Source of the DNA: Archilochus colubris
Taxonomy: Eukaryota; Chordata; Aves; Apodiformes; Trochilidae
DNA: 64,000 bases
Direction: 5' to 3'
NCBI GenBank assembly: GCA_023079485.1
Contig: CM041084.1
Span: forward strand, 133,702,792-133,766,791
Under the pieces are notes generated by a model, which was given only the letters and a program-made list of their open reading frames with translations, made no database searches and was not told where the DNA came from. How positions within the stretch are numbered: the first letter of the stretch is position 1; each line of letters begins with the position of its first letter. A program made the translations under genes and the position numbers. Shown piece by piece: positions 52,296 through 63,860 of this stretch.

Positions 52296-52376
52296 CTACT
52301 CTTTCACCAGCGTTTTGTTAGGGACATGGCTTGTGTCAGCTGTTAAATGATTAAACAAATCCTCTCTGACATTCAT
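52296..52376 (-). promoter_or_regulatory. Upstream ORF 1 in the TMEM74 leader (26 codons)
   Basis: An ATG at 52376-52374 has G at -3 and A at +4, a moderate initiation context. It opens a 26-codon frame (begins MNVRED, ends LVKE) that stops with TAG at 52296-52298, 113 nt before the TMEM74 start. It lies entirely in the exon-2 part of the leader, starting 11 nt after the splice junction. Upstream ORFs that end before the main start usually lower translation of the main frame; that role is inferred. Confidence 0.5.
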
Positions 52377-52387
52377 TTCTTTTTGGT

Positions 52388-52425
52388 CTGCAAATGAAAT
52401 AGCAGAAGGGAAAAAAACAACAACA
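52388..52425 (-). promoter_or_regulatory. TMEM74: Splice acceptor and polypyrimidine tract before the TMEM74 coding exon
   Basis: Read on the minus strand, a run of T and C (GTTTTTTTCCCTTCTGC) is followed by TATTTCATTTGCAG and then exon sequence ACCAAAAAG. The AG occupies 52388-52389. No AG occurs between the pyrimidine tract and this CAG, and it is the best acceptor within 400 nt upstream of the start codon. The position fits a gene with a separate non-coding first exon in the CpG island. Confidence 0.75.
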
Positions 52426-53304
52426 AAACCAAACCCGACAACCTCATGATGATACATTAATAAACCAAAGAGAAGATAACACAAATGTAGTACATCAGTC
52501 TTCCTCTCAACTGTTTGTGAGGGAGATGGCAAACACGATTGTTTTAACCATGCATTTAAAACTGCAATCCTCTTACAGATCCAAAATCTATTAGGGAATC
52601 TAATCAACCTTTGACACCAATATCCAATTGAGGCTGTAAATCATCCACAGAGCACAGGATAGCCAGAATAACTGCATCAGATATCAGAAAAAAGGGATGC
52701 CTTGTCTTTTAGAAGCAAATATCCTCCTCCAACCCCATTCAAATAAAGAATTTAAACTCAGACTCTCAGACTAATTAGAAAGAAACACGCAAATCCATGT
52801 AGCACAATAATCCAGGCTCTGTATTCTCTGGTGGAAATCTGATAATCCTACGGGAAAAGCAGTGCTTTCCTATAGTAGATCTCCAGTTTGATTAAGAGCT
52901 TTCGGGATGAAATTATGCCTCTAAGACTGGTGACTCAAGGATGGATATTACTTCTCATCTGCAATTAATTCGTTATTTAGTCTCTTCTTCCGCGCCTCAG
53001 CCCCCACCGCCCTCACCCCCCTCCCCGAGGCCGAACGCGCGGTACCATTAGGAAAAGCCTGCAGCCCAATAAATGTGTTGCATGCGTAGAAAACACATGT
53101 GCGCTTATAGCATATACGTGACCGGTAACGCACGGTGCTCACTCACGCTCTTCCCGGGACCTCAGCGGGAACCGGCCAGGCTGGGAAACGCAATCGCGGG
53201 GTGTAGCTGGATCCACACGCAACTGAGTGACCCGAGTGATACAGAGGTTACAGGCGCGCAGACACGCACCGACCCACACGCATACCCCAGTAGGCAGGAG
53301 CACG

Positions 53305-53363
53305 CCTCTCCTCCCCCTCCCCCTCCTCCTCCTCCTCTGCCTCCTCCTCCTCCGCCCCTCCCC
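53305..53363 (-). repeat. Polypurine/polypyrimidine tract (CTC-rich on plus, GAG-rich on the TMEM74 sense strand)
   Basis: About 59 nt on the plus strand are C or T except for two G interruptions (53339 and 53354), largely CCT triplets and CCCCCT. The minus strand, which is the sense strand for TMEM74, is therefore G/A-rich with several runs of three to five G. It sits directly downstream of the candidate donors, in early intron 1. Such tracts can form G-quadruplex or triplex structures near start sites. Confidence 0.8.
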
Positions 53364-53375
53364 GCGGGGCTCTAC

Positions 53376-53570
53376 CTGCCCGGCACGGCAGCTGCCCGCC
53401 CGCCCGCCCGCCGCCTTGCTCGCCCCTCACACCTACCTCCCTCCCGCCTCCGCCACCGGCAGCGCCCGCTCCCGCCTCGGCCAGTGCCCCGCAGCAGAGC
53501 CGAGCCCCGCCGGGCAGTGCCGAGGCGGGCGGGCTGTGCCAGCGGCGGGCGGGCGGGCGGCGCAGCGGCA
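53376..53570 (-). other. TMEM74: Probable non-coding exon 1 of TMEM74 (boundaries uncertain)
   Basis: Two good donor sites occur on the minus strand inside the CpG island: GAG|GTAGGT, ending the exon at 53437, and CAG|GTAGAG, ending it at 53376. A further candidate, AGC|GTGAGT, lies near 53153. With a start site just downstream of the ZNF143 element, exon 1 would be about 130-195 nt and the intron about 1.0 kb. The choice between donors cannot be made from sequence alone. Confidence 0.45.
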
Positions 53571-53572
53571 CG

Positions 53573-53586
53573 CTGGGAGTTGTAGT
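53573..53586 (-). promoter_or_regulatory. ZNF143/Staf-type promoter element
   Basis: The minus strand reads ACTACAACTCCCAG followed by CGTGC. This is a near-exact match to the ZNF143 (Staf) binding sequence ACTACAATTCCCAG plus the ATGC extension, one of the best-conserved vertebrate core-promoter words, normally found within about 100 nt of a start site. Its place at the upstream edge of the GC-box cluster suggests TMEM74 transcription starts a little below 53570. The match is seen; binding is inferred. Confidence 0.7.
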
Positions 53587-56500
53587 CCGCAGGCGGCCGC
53601 GACGCTGCGGCAGCGCAGGGAACCGCGCCTGCCCGCCCCCACGGGCACCTCCCGGCGGGGGGCCGGGGTGGAGCCGCTCCCTCCTGACTCCTGCCGGAGT
53701 TCCAACATCGCCGGTACATCTGCTGCCAGTCTCCGATTCTTGTCGTGGGTTTGGAAAGGAGTTTCAATAACGCGAGCCGGGTGCGTTTGTTTCTCCGTAA
53801 TCACGACTGCTCACGAATTATCTCAGTGGAAAGATAAAACCGTATTCTCTAATGATCATAGCGTTGCCAGAGCCGAGACGTGCAGAAAGATCTCGGGAGC
53901 TCGCTCCTTGGTGGCAGACTCTCCACTTTCTCTGACAAGCTCAAATGACTACTATAAAAACAGACTTCTGACAAAAATACAAGATGAATGACCAGTTGGT
54001 AGGAACCTTCGCTGACTTTTCTTGCCACTGCTTTCTCTGAAGTGACAAACTAGTATGAAAACTAGTGTGAAAATAAATTGTGGAGAAGGAAGAACTGAGG
54101 ATTTATCATAGGTGGATACTGGTGCTGGGGAGGGGCCAGTCTTTGAGACTTTAAAACTGGGGAGGGAGGGATCTTTGGCTTGAAGTTGAAATGCGGATGA
54201 CCGTCGAAAGTAGAAGTGAGCAGCACCTGCCTATAGGGCTGTTGGGCAGGAAAGCAGGGGCACAAGAGGGACGGTGACCTGAGGAGGAAGCAAAGGAGGC
54301 AGGAGGAATGAGAACGTACTGTCTGAAGAGCTGTCCTGACATCAGAGAACATGGTGATTCTCTGTAAAGACTCTTTGCCAGTTCTGAAACACTGCATTAG
54401 GTAAACAAGTCAAAATTTTTAGACAAATCCTGATGGTACTCGGAAGACCTAGCACAGAAGATTTAAATCTGTGTGCCAATAACTCCCATGAATGCCAAAA
54501 TTACTTGCCAGGGCACAGCAATATTAGGGGACTACCAGTGCCCACCTCACAGGTTTCTCAGTGCTGTGGGCTGGTTGACACCAGCATTTCAAAGCAGCTG
54601 TAGGCAGTGTTGCCATTAGCACAGTGTAGTTTCAATGCACTGAATGGTGTTTTATTCACTCTTTGAAGAAAATCTGTAAGGAGAAAATTACGGCATGGGA
54701 ATGCAACAGAGCTTGTCCTTGGAGCTTTTTTTAACAATGCCCTCTTTGAAATAAATATAAAGGAACAAATGGAACCTAATCAAAGAAACAAAAAAGGTCT
54801 ATCTGAAAATTTTCCAAATACTTTAAGACAATAGCAAAGGCAGAAACTAACTCTCTTTAAGGCTATGACACATTTCCATTTGGGAAGCAACAGGACAGGA
54901 ACATACAGATACTGGCTGCTGACACCACAGACTGCTGACTGACAGGACAAAATGTGGTGGTCAGCCCCAGCAATGCAGCCTGGAAGAAGGCAAGAACCTC
55001 TATTGAGCCCCAGCATAATCTGCCAAGGCTCTGGGTGGGCATTTTCTTACCAATATCTGATACAAAGGCAGGAAATTGTTGTCAGTGCACAAGAAATGGC
55101 CGAGTCATTGATCTTTCAAAAGCCAGACGCTACAGCTCATGTTCTTGTGTGCTTGCTAAAACCTTAGTTACTTGTTTAACCACACACTAACGTCTTGCTG
55201 CTCTGCCACCCACTTTCCTCCCCATTATGTGCCAGCTTGTGTTAGGTATGTATAAAACCCTGCCAATAAATACAATTCCATAGTGTGAGAAACAAATAGA
55301 GAGGCACCTAGGATTCTGTCAAGCACAGTCTATTCTTATATGCCTTCCCAGATTATGCTGTCTCTCCGTTGCCTCCTATAGTGCACAGGCTCCTAGCAAA
55401 ATCATTGTCTAGTCACAATCCATAATACTGACACTTCTTTTTCTTACTTTGGATGCAAAGATTTTTCTTTAAAGAATGTAAGGGATTGTTGCCAATGCTC
55501 TGAGGTGTGGAGGTGGTGAAATGAATGCATAGCAACACATATTCTGCAAACACAAATACAGCTGGTGAAAAGATTAATCAAGGAAGGGCAGGAAGTAAGA
55601 ATATTTGTCACAGAAAAAAATGGCTACATAGAGCTAAAAATCAGAGTGATGGGCACACAGTGGGACAGGAATAAAAGCCTGGAGTAGATTGTTAGTGTTG
55701 ATGAGCCGTACTTTCTCTGCTGCAGCCTACCCTATCACAGAGTCAGAGACTGAACTGGGCCATAGTAGCAACACAGTGACAATAAGGGATGTGACAGTAC
55801 ATTAATAAAAAGTGTCTCAGCTGGGATATGTGGGATTAAATCTAAACTGTGCTCTAGACCTGCTTGGAAGATGCCTTCCAGCTGATCCAACTTTAAATGT
55901 TTATCTGAAGTAGATACTGATATCTAATTATGTTTGCATTTAGAGCCTTTCTGAGGGCTTGGCCATCCCTGAGGAGAAACCAGGCAAAACTGGAACCAGT
56001 TTCCTGAATGGTACATCTCATGATGGGCTGATGAAAGATGGGTTTAGAAGTAATCTCTTTGCCCTTTGCTGTCCAGGAAGTTTTCCAGTGCTGGATGAGA
56101 TATTCAGTGGAGCGTTCCCCCATTTATTTTTTTATTCTTTTTCAATTCCTTTCAGCTTCATGACATGCACACAGAATCCTGTAGTGATCCTGTGTTAGCA
56201 GAATTTTCAGTTCCTTGCCTCACACAGTCATGAGGCCTTGCTTTGGTTTCCAGCAGCCCCTGTGCAAGTGTTGCAAGACTTCTAAGCTAAAAATGCACTC
56301 TGGCCAGCACTGCTCAGAGCATAATGTATTCAGACAAGTCTAGGGAGACTATCACATAAACTTCCTGTTTCCACTTGGATATATCATATTGCTGAGTAAA
56401 GTAATTTTACTAGGGAGCCAACAACAAGGGGCTGCAGTAAAATATAAAACCTATTAAAGAAATATATGGACCTGTGTACAGGCCTGTGAAAAATAACAAA

Positions 56501-57266
56501 GGTGATATAAGCGAATGAAGAGGCAAAACTAAGCTTTTATATGAAGTGCAAAAGAAAAAGGTTATATCATTTTATTTTGCTTAGAGAATGTAAGTATTCT
56601 GAGGAATGTGAGTAAAAACTACAAAAAGAAGTATCCAGCATTTCTGTGTGTTTAAAACATTACTGTCACAGATCTGTTGATTTATAAAGCAAAAGACTAT
56701 AGGAAAACAATTTAGTTCAACTGTGGTTGCTTCATGAATGCACACCCATTGTGCATTAATAAAAGACACAATAAATAAATAAATTTACAGAGCGATGAGA
56801 AACCAGATGTGTGATATGATGTACTGGAATTGTGAAGTGTAGATTACATCTTTGCTAAAGTCTTCTGCTTTCCATGTCTGAGGATGTGAAATCATGCTTT
56901 GGATAACTAGAGCTCCTGAACAAAACCAAAAGATGTCACTCCTCAGCCTTGGAGCAAAGAGTCATCTGGAGGAGCTAGAGTGGAAGAGTGGGTTGTTGAC
57001 CACTTAACAGACACAGTTGTTATAGCCCATTTTTTTGGTTGTTTGGACATTTCTAGCTATGTGCAAAGAGACCTTGCAAGTAGGAGAAACGCAATTTAGA
57101 AGCATAAATAAATTATTTATGAGCTCACAGACATGAAGGACAGGTAGGATTTCAGGAGCTGTCAGCCTGAAGTCTGCTTCCCAGTGTGGTACCCATGGAG
57201 CCTTTGCTGGCCTCAGGGGCACTTGGAGGGGAAGGGCCAGGTCTGGGTGTCAGGGAGCTGCTGTGG

Positions 57267-57276
57267 CCCCCCCCCC
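57267..57276. repeat. Poly(C) run, 10 nt
   Basis: Ten C follow gctgctgtgg within a locally GC-rich 100-nt patch (57180-57290). It is an assembly-sensitive homopolymer. Confidence 0.75.
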
Positions 57277-60200
57277 ATCCTGCCAACACCAGTGATTTGA
57301 GGTCTGAATGACTGACAAGCCCAGGCTTTGATGTTCATCCTGACCATTTTGCCTGCTTTCTTCCTTCAGGATCTTATACTCAGCCATTTTGCCTCCTGAA
57401 TTCTTGAGTGACTGATGACTTACTTTTCAACACCCTTACTCTTGGCTGTATGTTTATTTTTCTAGCATGCCACTGACTTTCTCACAGCTCTTTTTCAGTA
57501 GCCTGGACTCAGGTTGCACTGTGGAACATACCCGAGCTGCTGCTGCTGTGTTTGCAGCAGACTGGCTGCCTATTGCCAGACACCTCAACACCACTGTAAG
57601 TGCCAAAGCTGTTGGACACTAGGGTGATGGAGATAACTCCTGCCTCCCTGCACACCTCCATAGGGCTGAGCACTGAGCTGTGCTGTATCCTCTGCAGGAG
57701 CCATGGGCCTGAGACAACCACACTTTCCCACAGTTGTCTGTTCACTGCTGGGGAAATACCAGCACTCTGCTTTCTGTCACACCTGAGACAACCAAGGTCT
57801 CTGTTCATTTTCCTCCATGACCGTGCCTGGGACATTAAGGACACATTTCTCCACAGACTGGAGGCTGCAGCCTTGAGAGCTCTGTGGCTGCTGAGTGCCA
57901 GACATCATGCACAAAACTGATTCCTGTTGTTGCCTTGTCCGAGTGCTTTTCTGGATGGTAATTCTCACCACGTTCCTGCTCATTTACATAGAAACACAGT
58001 GATTAATCTCCAGTGATTCACCTCCAGTAATCACACATTAGATCTGGGAGATGTAGTCAACTAGGTGTTCAGCACAGGCTTCAAAATACTGATTATGGGA
58101 CAGAGGAATATAAAGAAAAAGTGTGATTATTGACTACTCTGTAGGAAAGTTAACTTGAAAATCAGAGTCTGCTTAGGGAAGAAATAAAGAAATCACCAAG
58201 AAGGTTTTAAGCAAGGTTTAAAAGACAGAGGAAAATACAGGAAAAAAGAAGGTACAACATAATATGAGAAAATAATAGCTTCTTCTGTAAACTAGTGATT
58301 TTCCCTTATGCTGTGTCTGGAAACTACTCATGACTGTTGCAGTACTCATAAAACTATGGGTGAAAGAAGGAAGTGAAGGCTGCAGTTTCTGACAAGACAA
58401 GGACACACAGCCTTCAGTAAAATATATATTGCTGGTGACAGAATGGGGTTTTACACAAATTATCGGTAACAGCAGACAGAGATTCTATATTATCAGCAAA
58501 GTGCTGAAGAAGATCAACAACAATGAAGATGTGTTCGCATTAAAGAGGTAATGCTGATAATTTATGGAATAAGAATGTATTAAAAGGAAAAAATATATAT
58601 TTTTTTAAAAAACAAACTGTTTTTCTTGTGGTGGTGCTTTATGTCCACGCATTTAGAAGAACGTTAAAAAGCTGAAATCATTATTCCCGTTTTAAAGACA
58701 AAAAAGCTGAAATGTGGGGAGCTTGTGTAGATTGTTACAGCCAGGCAATATGCTAGAGCTAAAATTTATGCACTAAAATTAAGAAGAAAGAATAGGATCT
58801 TGAGCTCTGTTCCTCATGCCACCTCTTTCAGCCAACTGAAATATGCATGTGGTGACTTATGAGGGAACTAAAACCTCCCTATCTGACTAGGAGAGAGCCA
58901 TTGGCATGAGGGAAGAGAGTCATGGAGCTACATCAACCTCAGAAGTCAGAGCATCCAAGGAATACAAGCTGGAAAGGTATCTCAGTGGGGTTTCAGAGCA
59001 GCACCAGGATCCATGCAGGCTACTGGTGATGGCATTTGAATCTGGGCCAGAACAGCCCAGATTCAAGAGGGCACAAGGCAGAGCTGTCTTTTTCTTCTTC
59101 TCTCCTCTAGTCTCTTAAGTTGAGAATGATGCTGAATTTATTTGCGGAACAAAGCTTTGTCTGTGTGTCTAGTCCTGGCCTGATTACAATCACTGTAGCA
59201 GTTTTGTAATCAGCTTTAACTGGACCAGAATTTCTCATTGCCTTTCCCCATCTCCTGGTAGTCATGACTTTCCTTACAGAATGCTTTCTACAGGGAATGG
59301 AAAAAAACTGGTGGGATACAACAGCCTAAAACCTGGGGTAGATGAACACAAGGGGAAATATAAGACTAATTACAGTAATACAGGCCCTGAAAGATCAGGA
59401 AAACTCTTCCAAATGTCAACATTCCTTGTTCAAATATTAAAAACCACTTTGAACAAAGTGCTAGAAAATAAACTGCAAGGAGCAGTGCTCAGTGCCACAC
59501 AAATGACCATCTATCTAGGCATTTTCCTCTCTGAAGTCAAATGCTAAAATTTGGTCCTGTTTGCTTTCCAAGGGAATGTGACCACAGTGAAATTAGAAGG
59601 AAAAAGTATTTCATCTTTTCCAGCAGTCAAACCTTTAAAACTCAGCCTATCCCATGAATTTTTAGAATGTATCCTGAAGTTTTTAAACAAGACCTCTGTT
59701 GATATCAGTGGTAGGCACTACAGACCAAACACCCACAGAGCAGTAAACATTTAATTCATCAGGTATGGTTAAGCCTGTTAACATTCTTCTTGTCATACAA
59801 CCACTGCTCATATTCCCAAGGACTTTCTCTTTGCTCTCCTCCTTTTATAGCATTGGAGGAGGGAGTGACACCTCTTCTTGAGGCTGAGCCTGGGGACACA
59901 TCTGAGATCAATAGAGGAAAATAAAACCTGGCCTGATGATTTAATTTTTCTTTAGTTAGGAGGCAGGGAAGGAAATACGATGTCATCTTAAACCAACTCT
60001 CCTATAGCTTTTAATTGCAGTGTGTTTTCAAGCTACATATTCAAATAGAGATAGCACACTGTGTTGGCTCTTTCACAACGAGAACTGTTGGAGGCACATG
60101 CTGCTAAAGTAAAGGTTTTGTGATTTCTGCTCTTGACACATTGGAGTCATGGTTACTATGTTATGCATGCAGCAGAACTGCAGTGATAGTAAAATCTGTG

Positions 60201-63200
60201 ACGTGCAGACAGGACTGTGGGCACATTATGAGTAAAGGCAGTCACATAATACATTATTTATGGGAAATCAATATTTGTCTGTAATAGCTACATATAGATA
60301 TCTGTTCAAGAAAGCGAAGAGTTCTTTATCCCACTGTTGGTGAAAAGCAGAAAGCAGAACCATAGAGGCCAGAGTTTGCCTTGACAAACTGCCAGCAGTT
60401 TCTCTGGTAACGTCTGGGGAGCCACCACAGAGAGACTGGGTTTTGCAGGGAGGCTGGCTCTTGAAAAAGAGAAGATAGTTTTAGCTTGTGGCAAAGACCT
60501 TGTTCCTGGGCAACCAGGTCTCTCTTACGCATGGCCTGTATGGACTTTCCATTGCAACAGGGACTTCGGTGTAAGAGAATATGACACACAGTGGGCTTTT
60601 TGGTGAGAAATGCCTTAGCATGAGTCCTCCTTGAGTGCAATCAAAGCAGGTGTGTTGGTGTGGAGGATTGCAGGACACCCACCTAGACCAAGAGGGGACT
60701 GCAGTGATCCTGAGGAGTCTTTGAGTTGAGGTGAACAGGACAGCACCTGGTGAGACTGAGCAGACAGATTGTGGTCACCAAGGGTTCCTTGCCAGTAGAT
60801 ACCTTCTTCTGAATGAAGGGCATCTGGAGCTGGGTAAGAAAGGGGGGGGATTGACTTTTACTGTGTGCTAGATTTATCACCATTTTTTCTTTCCCTCAAT
60901 AAGGTATTTGCCTGTATGCTTTCCCAGAGTTCTTCTGAGTGGGGAAATCAGATTTAGTGCAGGCATTTGGTTTTCTGGCAATTCTTAGGTGGGATTTTAT
61001 ACTTGGTTTAATAATTTGTCTCAAGAAATGTGAAATACATTGGTGCTACCACTTGACTGAGGGTTATATGTAGACATTACATAAAGATAGTATAATTTTT
61101 TCAGTTATTCTTACTTCTGAGGCATCCATCCATGTGTGCATACGCATGTACAGACACACAAAACATGTGCACACAAAGTAGTTTTATGGAGATTTCCATG
61201 GTAAGTGGGAGGTTTAGAGGTGAATCTCCATTTGTTTTACTCAGTGTGATGCACTCTCTTCCCCACACAATAGTACACATAAAATGAACTATTTCTTCAA
61301 GCAGACGGAAATGCTGTATTTTGAGGTGGGTAGATGTATTTCAAAGCCAGAAATCTGCTGGAAAGACATTTATACAGGGCCATCTGGACAAGTTTTTAAT
61401 TAATGTGGAAAATAAAAAATGAATGGAGAAGCCAACAATTTCTTCATCTTCAAGGATGTAATCCTGCAGGGGAAAATATACCCATGGTTATACTTCAAAA
61501 GGATTAATGAAGAACGTCTACTGTGGATTTATAAAAATAAATTCAGGCTGAGAATGAATATTTTTAAAATGTATGGTTAGTTTTATTAATTTATTGATTT
61601 TATTGACTTAGAAGAAATCTGTTTTCTTTAAGTAGAGACAAAAAGAAAGGATAATGACAGTAGATGAAGAGAAATTTGTGTGTATTCAGAGTGATGGATT
61701 CTTCCCACCTAATCAAATAATAAGGATAACTTTTGCAGAGGAAACAAGAAAATTAGTATTGTTCTGTCTTGCACATAATACAAGAGTTTTGCTATCTGTC
61801 CATTTACAATGTGATCACCCTTTTTCCTAGCTGAACATCAAAAAGTAATAAACCATATGATTACACTGAAGACTGAGTTTTCTGCCTGCTTTCTGGAGTG
61901 TTGAAGTAGAAAGTGTGGGAGAGCTATTTGAATTTCATTGCCTTGCAATCTTTGATAAATATTGCCACTTTTAAAATACTGATCTGATTCTTCATCTGTT
62001 TTTCTTGTGATATTTTTAAATCAGAAACATTCACAACCCTATTTTTGGATAACAGAAGAAATCAAAAGATACTTGTTACCATGAAAAAATTTATTCAGTT
62101 TCTCTCAGAACTTCTATTTCCTTCTCTATCTATCTATAATTATATGCACATATTCTTGTCTGCTTAAACTTAAGAGTTTCAGCCTGAGAGTATGTTTTTA
62201 CAGAATAAAGTCCTGTGGTTTTGTCCATTGCTACAAATCTGTTTTGTCCTTTCCTTCCTCACGTGGATTCTCTAACATGTTGTAATTTTTTTAACAAATG
62301 TTGTGATCTTGACATAAAAAGGAATTTCATAGTTAAACAGAAGTATACTTAATATGCTGGAGGAGCAATAAGCAAGCAGAAACTCTGCAAGTGTGAAAAC
62401 AAAGATGGAAGGGACAGAGATAACTGATTCAATGTGAGTAAAGGATGCTGCATGAGGCAGCATCTGGGCTTAAAGGGTATCACTCCTCAAACTGGCCAGA
62501 ACTGAAGCAGAGGAAGAAAAAATTATGGCTCTTATATTTGGTTTATTATGAAGTTACTTCTTTTCTCTTTGCTAACATAATTCCTTAAATAACTTCGTAA
62601 GTTATTTATGGCAAATATATGGCGAAATCCAAGTTTAGGAAAGCATACTTTAAGCATCAATACAATGAGTGTGTTCAGGAGAAAATCTTATTTTATTCCT
62701 AATATTAAGTTTGAAAATGACATTTTATCTATTTAACATGTTAAAAAACATGAAATATAGTCTATGGGTTAGTACAAGATGCTCCTGTGGCCTCAGATAT
62801 TTCTTCCTCCTTTGGTAATTTTATCTGGTGCAGACAGTGAAGATGTCCTCTTCTTCCTGCTCCAAATTTCTGATCATGTGTTTCTAAGTCTCCATGTTTC
62901 TAAGTTTCCATGACTTGCTTTAACACTCAACATCAAAAGTAATGTTTTTCATTGAAATTATTCAAGTGGATCCAATGGAGTCAGCTTTGGCATTAATCTG
63001 AATAAACGTGGAGATATGGAACATAGACATCTACATCTGAACAAAATGTCTTCTCAATGCTCCTCAGTTTTCGCTGTTACTCTCCTCTCTGCTATTTCCA
63101 TGTTTTCCTCATATGCTGAACATGACTTCATGGCAGAGAAGAAGGAATGAATTCACTTCTCTGAGCCACCACTACAGGACAGGTATTTTGCTGAATTTGT

Positions 63201-63499
63201 CTATTTTGATCCAGTATCTGAAGCATTGTTTTGGGTAAGGGACCAGCTCATTAGTGAAATGGGTATGTGTCAGCTTCTCTAGAATACAGAAATATGCACA
63301 AAAGTAGTAGTTGCACAACTTTTCAAAGTATGTATTTTATTGGCTAAGAATTTATGTCTCACTCCCTGCCTGTGGTCTGTTGAGACTGCAGATTCCTTGG
63401 GACAAGTGTGGTGTTTCTATTTGTGCAGAGGCAGAGATGTAATGTTGGAGGTGTAAGCATTAGACAATGGAGGCTGCCAATTAGGCAAGGTGTTAAAGC

Positions 63500-63613
63500 A
63501 CATATATATGTGTGTATATAGATATAAATAACATACATATATGTGATTATATGTATATATATATATAAACAGATACATATTACATTAATAACATAAGTAT
63601 ATATAATATAAAT
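63500..63613. repeat. (TA)n/(TATG)n microsatellite region
   Basis: Stretches such as catatatatgtgtgtatata and gtatatatatatataaac are separated by variants of acatacat, about 115 nt in total. It is a compound AT-rich microsatellite, probably variable in length; the minus-strand frame through it (Ile/Tyr-rich) is not a gene. Confidence 0.85.
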
Positions 63614-63669
63614 AACACCAAACTGTGTGATATTTTTGATACAATGGATGTAAGAGGTAGGCCCATACA

Positions 63670-63860
63670 AAACACATGAATTTCAACAAGGCCATGTGCA
63701 AGGGCCCAGAGTGCAAGTGGGCTGGGGCAGTCTAAAAGCTCAAACACAGAGTGGAAAGAGAATGGATTGAGAGATGCCCTGAGGAGAAGGACTTGGGGGT
63801 GTTGGTTGATGAAAGCTCAACATGAGCTGACAAACTCCACTTCCAGCACAGAAATCATAT
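63670..63860 (+). mobile_element. CR1 LINE internal fragment
   Basis: The plus strand reads atgaatttcaacaaggcc, gcaagg, gagaatggattgagag, ccctgaggagaaggacttgg and gggtgttggttgatga, then aagctcaacatgagctg. This is the CR1 ORF2 stretch downstream of the FADD box. Both ends are lost; similarity fades around cagcacagaaatc. Confidence 0.85.

Larger units (their letters stand above)
50975..52387 (-). other. TMEM74: TMEM74 terminal (coding) exon with 5' leader part and 3' UTR
   Basis: This is the inferred exon 2. It starts just after the splice acceptor at 52388-52389, carries about 205 nt of 5' leader (52183-52387), the whole CDS, and about 240 nt of 3' UTR running to a cleavage site expected 10-30 nt past the AATAAA at 50999-51004. 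The lower boundary is approximate. Longer 3' UTR forms are possible because further AATAAA-type signals occur on the minus strand (for example at 50708-50713). TMEM74 in other vertebrates has the same arrangement, a non-coding first exon plus one coding exon; that is family knowledge, while the boundaries here are read from sequence motifs. Confidence 0.7.
52985..53720 (-). promoter_or_regulatory. TMEM74: CpG island promoter of TMEM74
   Basis: This is the only strongly CpG-dense, GC-rich block in the window. It contains repeated GC-box runs (gggcgggcgggcgg near 53547-53560), CCGCCC motifs and many CG dinucleotides; elsewhere CG is very rare. No TATA box is evident, as expected for a CpG-island promoter. 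It lies about 0.8-1.5 kb upstream of the TMEM74 start codon and contains donor-like sites on the minus strand, so it most likely holds the transcription start and non-coding exon 1. CG density tails off gradually to about 53900. A divergent plus-strand transcript is possible but not shown. Confidence 0.85.
53721..63669. other. Intergenic region upstream of TMEM74
   Basis: CpG density falls off by about 53900; beyond it is AT-rich DNA with only short open frames (up to 111 codons at 54062-54397 and 57509-57844, none recognised). A GC-richer patch with a C10 run lies at 57180-57290 and the (TA)n microsatellite at 63500. No second gene, RNA gene or recognisable mobile element was seen before the CR1 at 63670. 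Confidence 0.6.

Noticed and set aside
51813..52346. 177-codon plus-strand frame antisense to TMEM74
   Set aside because: It is an antisense shadow of the TMEM74 exon with no family similarity, and its composition follows the coding strand.
53227..53991. 254-codon plus-strand open frame through the CpG island
   Set aside because: The frame is Arg/Pro/Ser-rich, as expected of stop-poor GC-rich DNA, with no domain or initiation evidence. Frames of similar kind occur on the other strand of the same island (53248-53571, 53372-53767).
63359..63670. 103-codon minus-strand frame rich in Ile and Tyr, resembling membrane segments
   Set aside because: It is the translation of the (TA)n/(TATG)n microsatellite.
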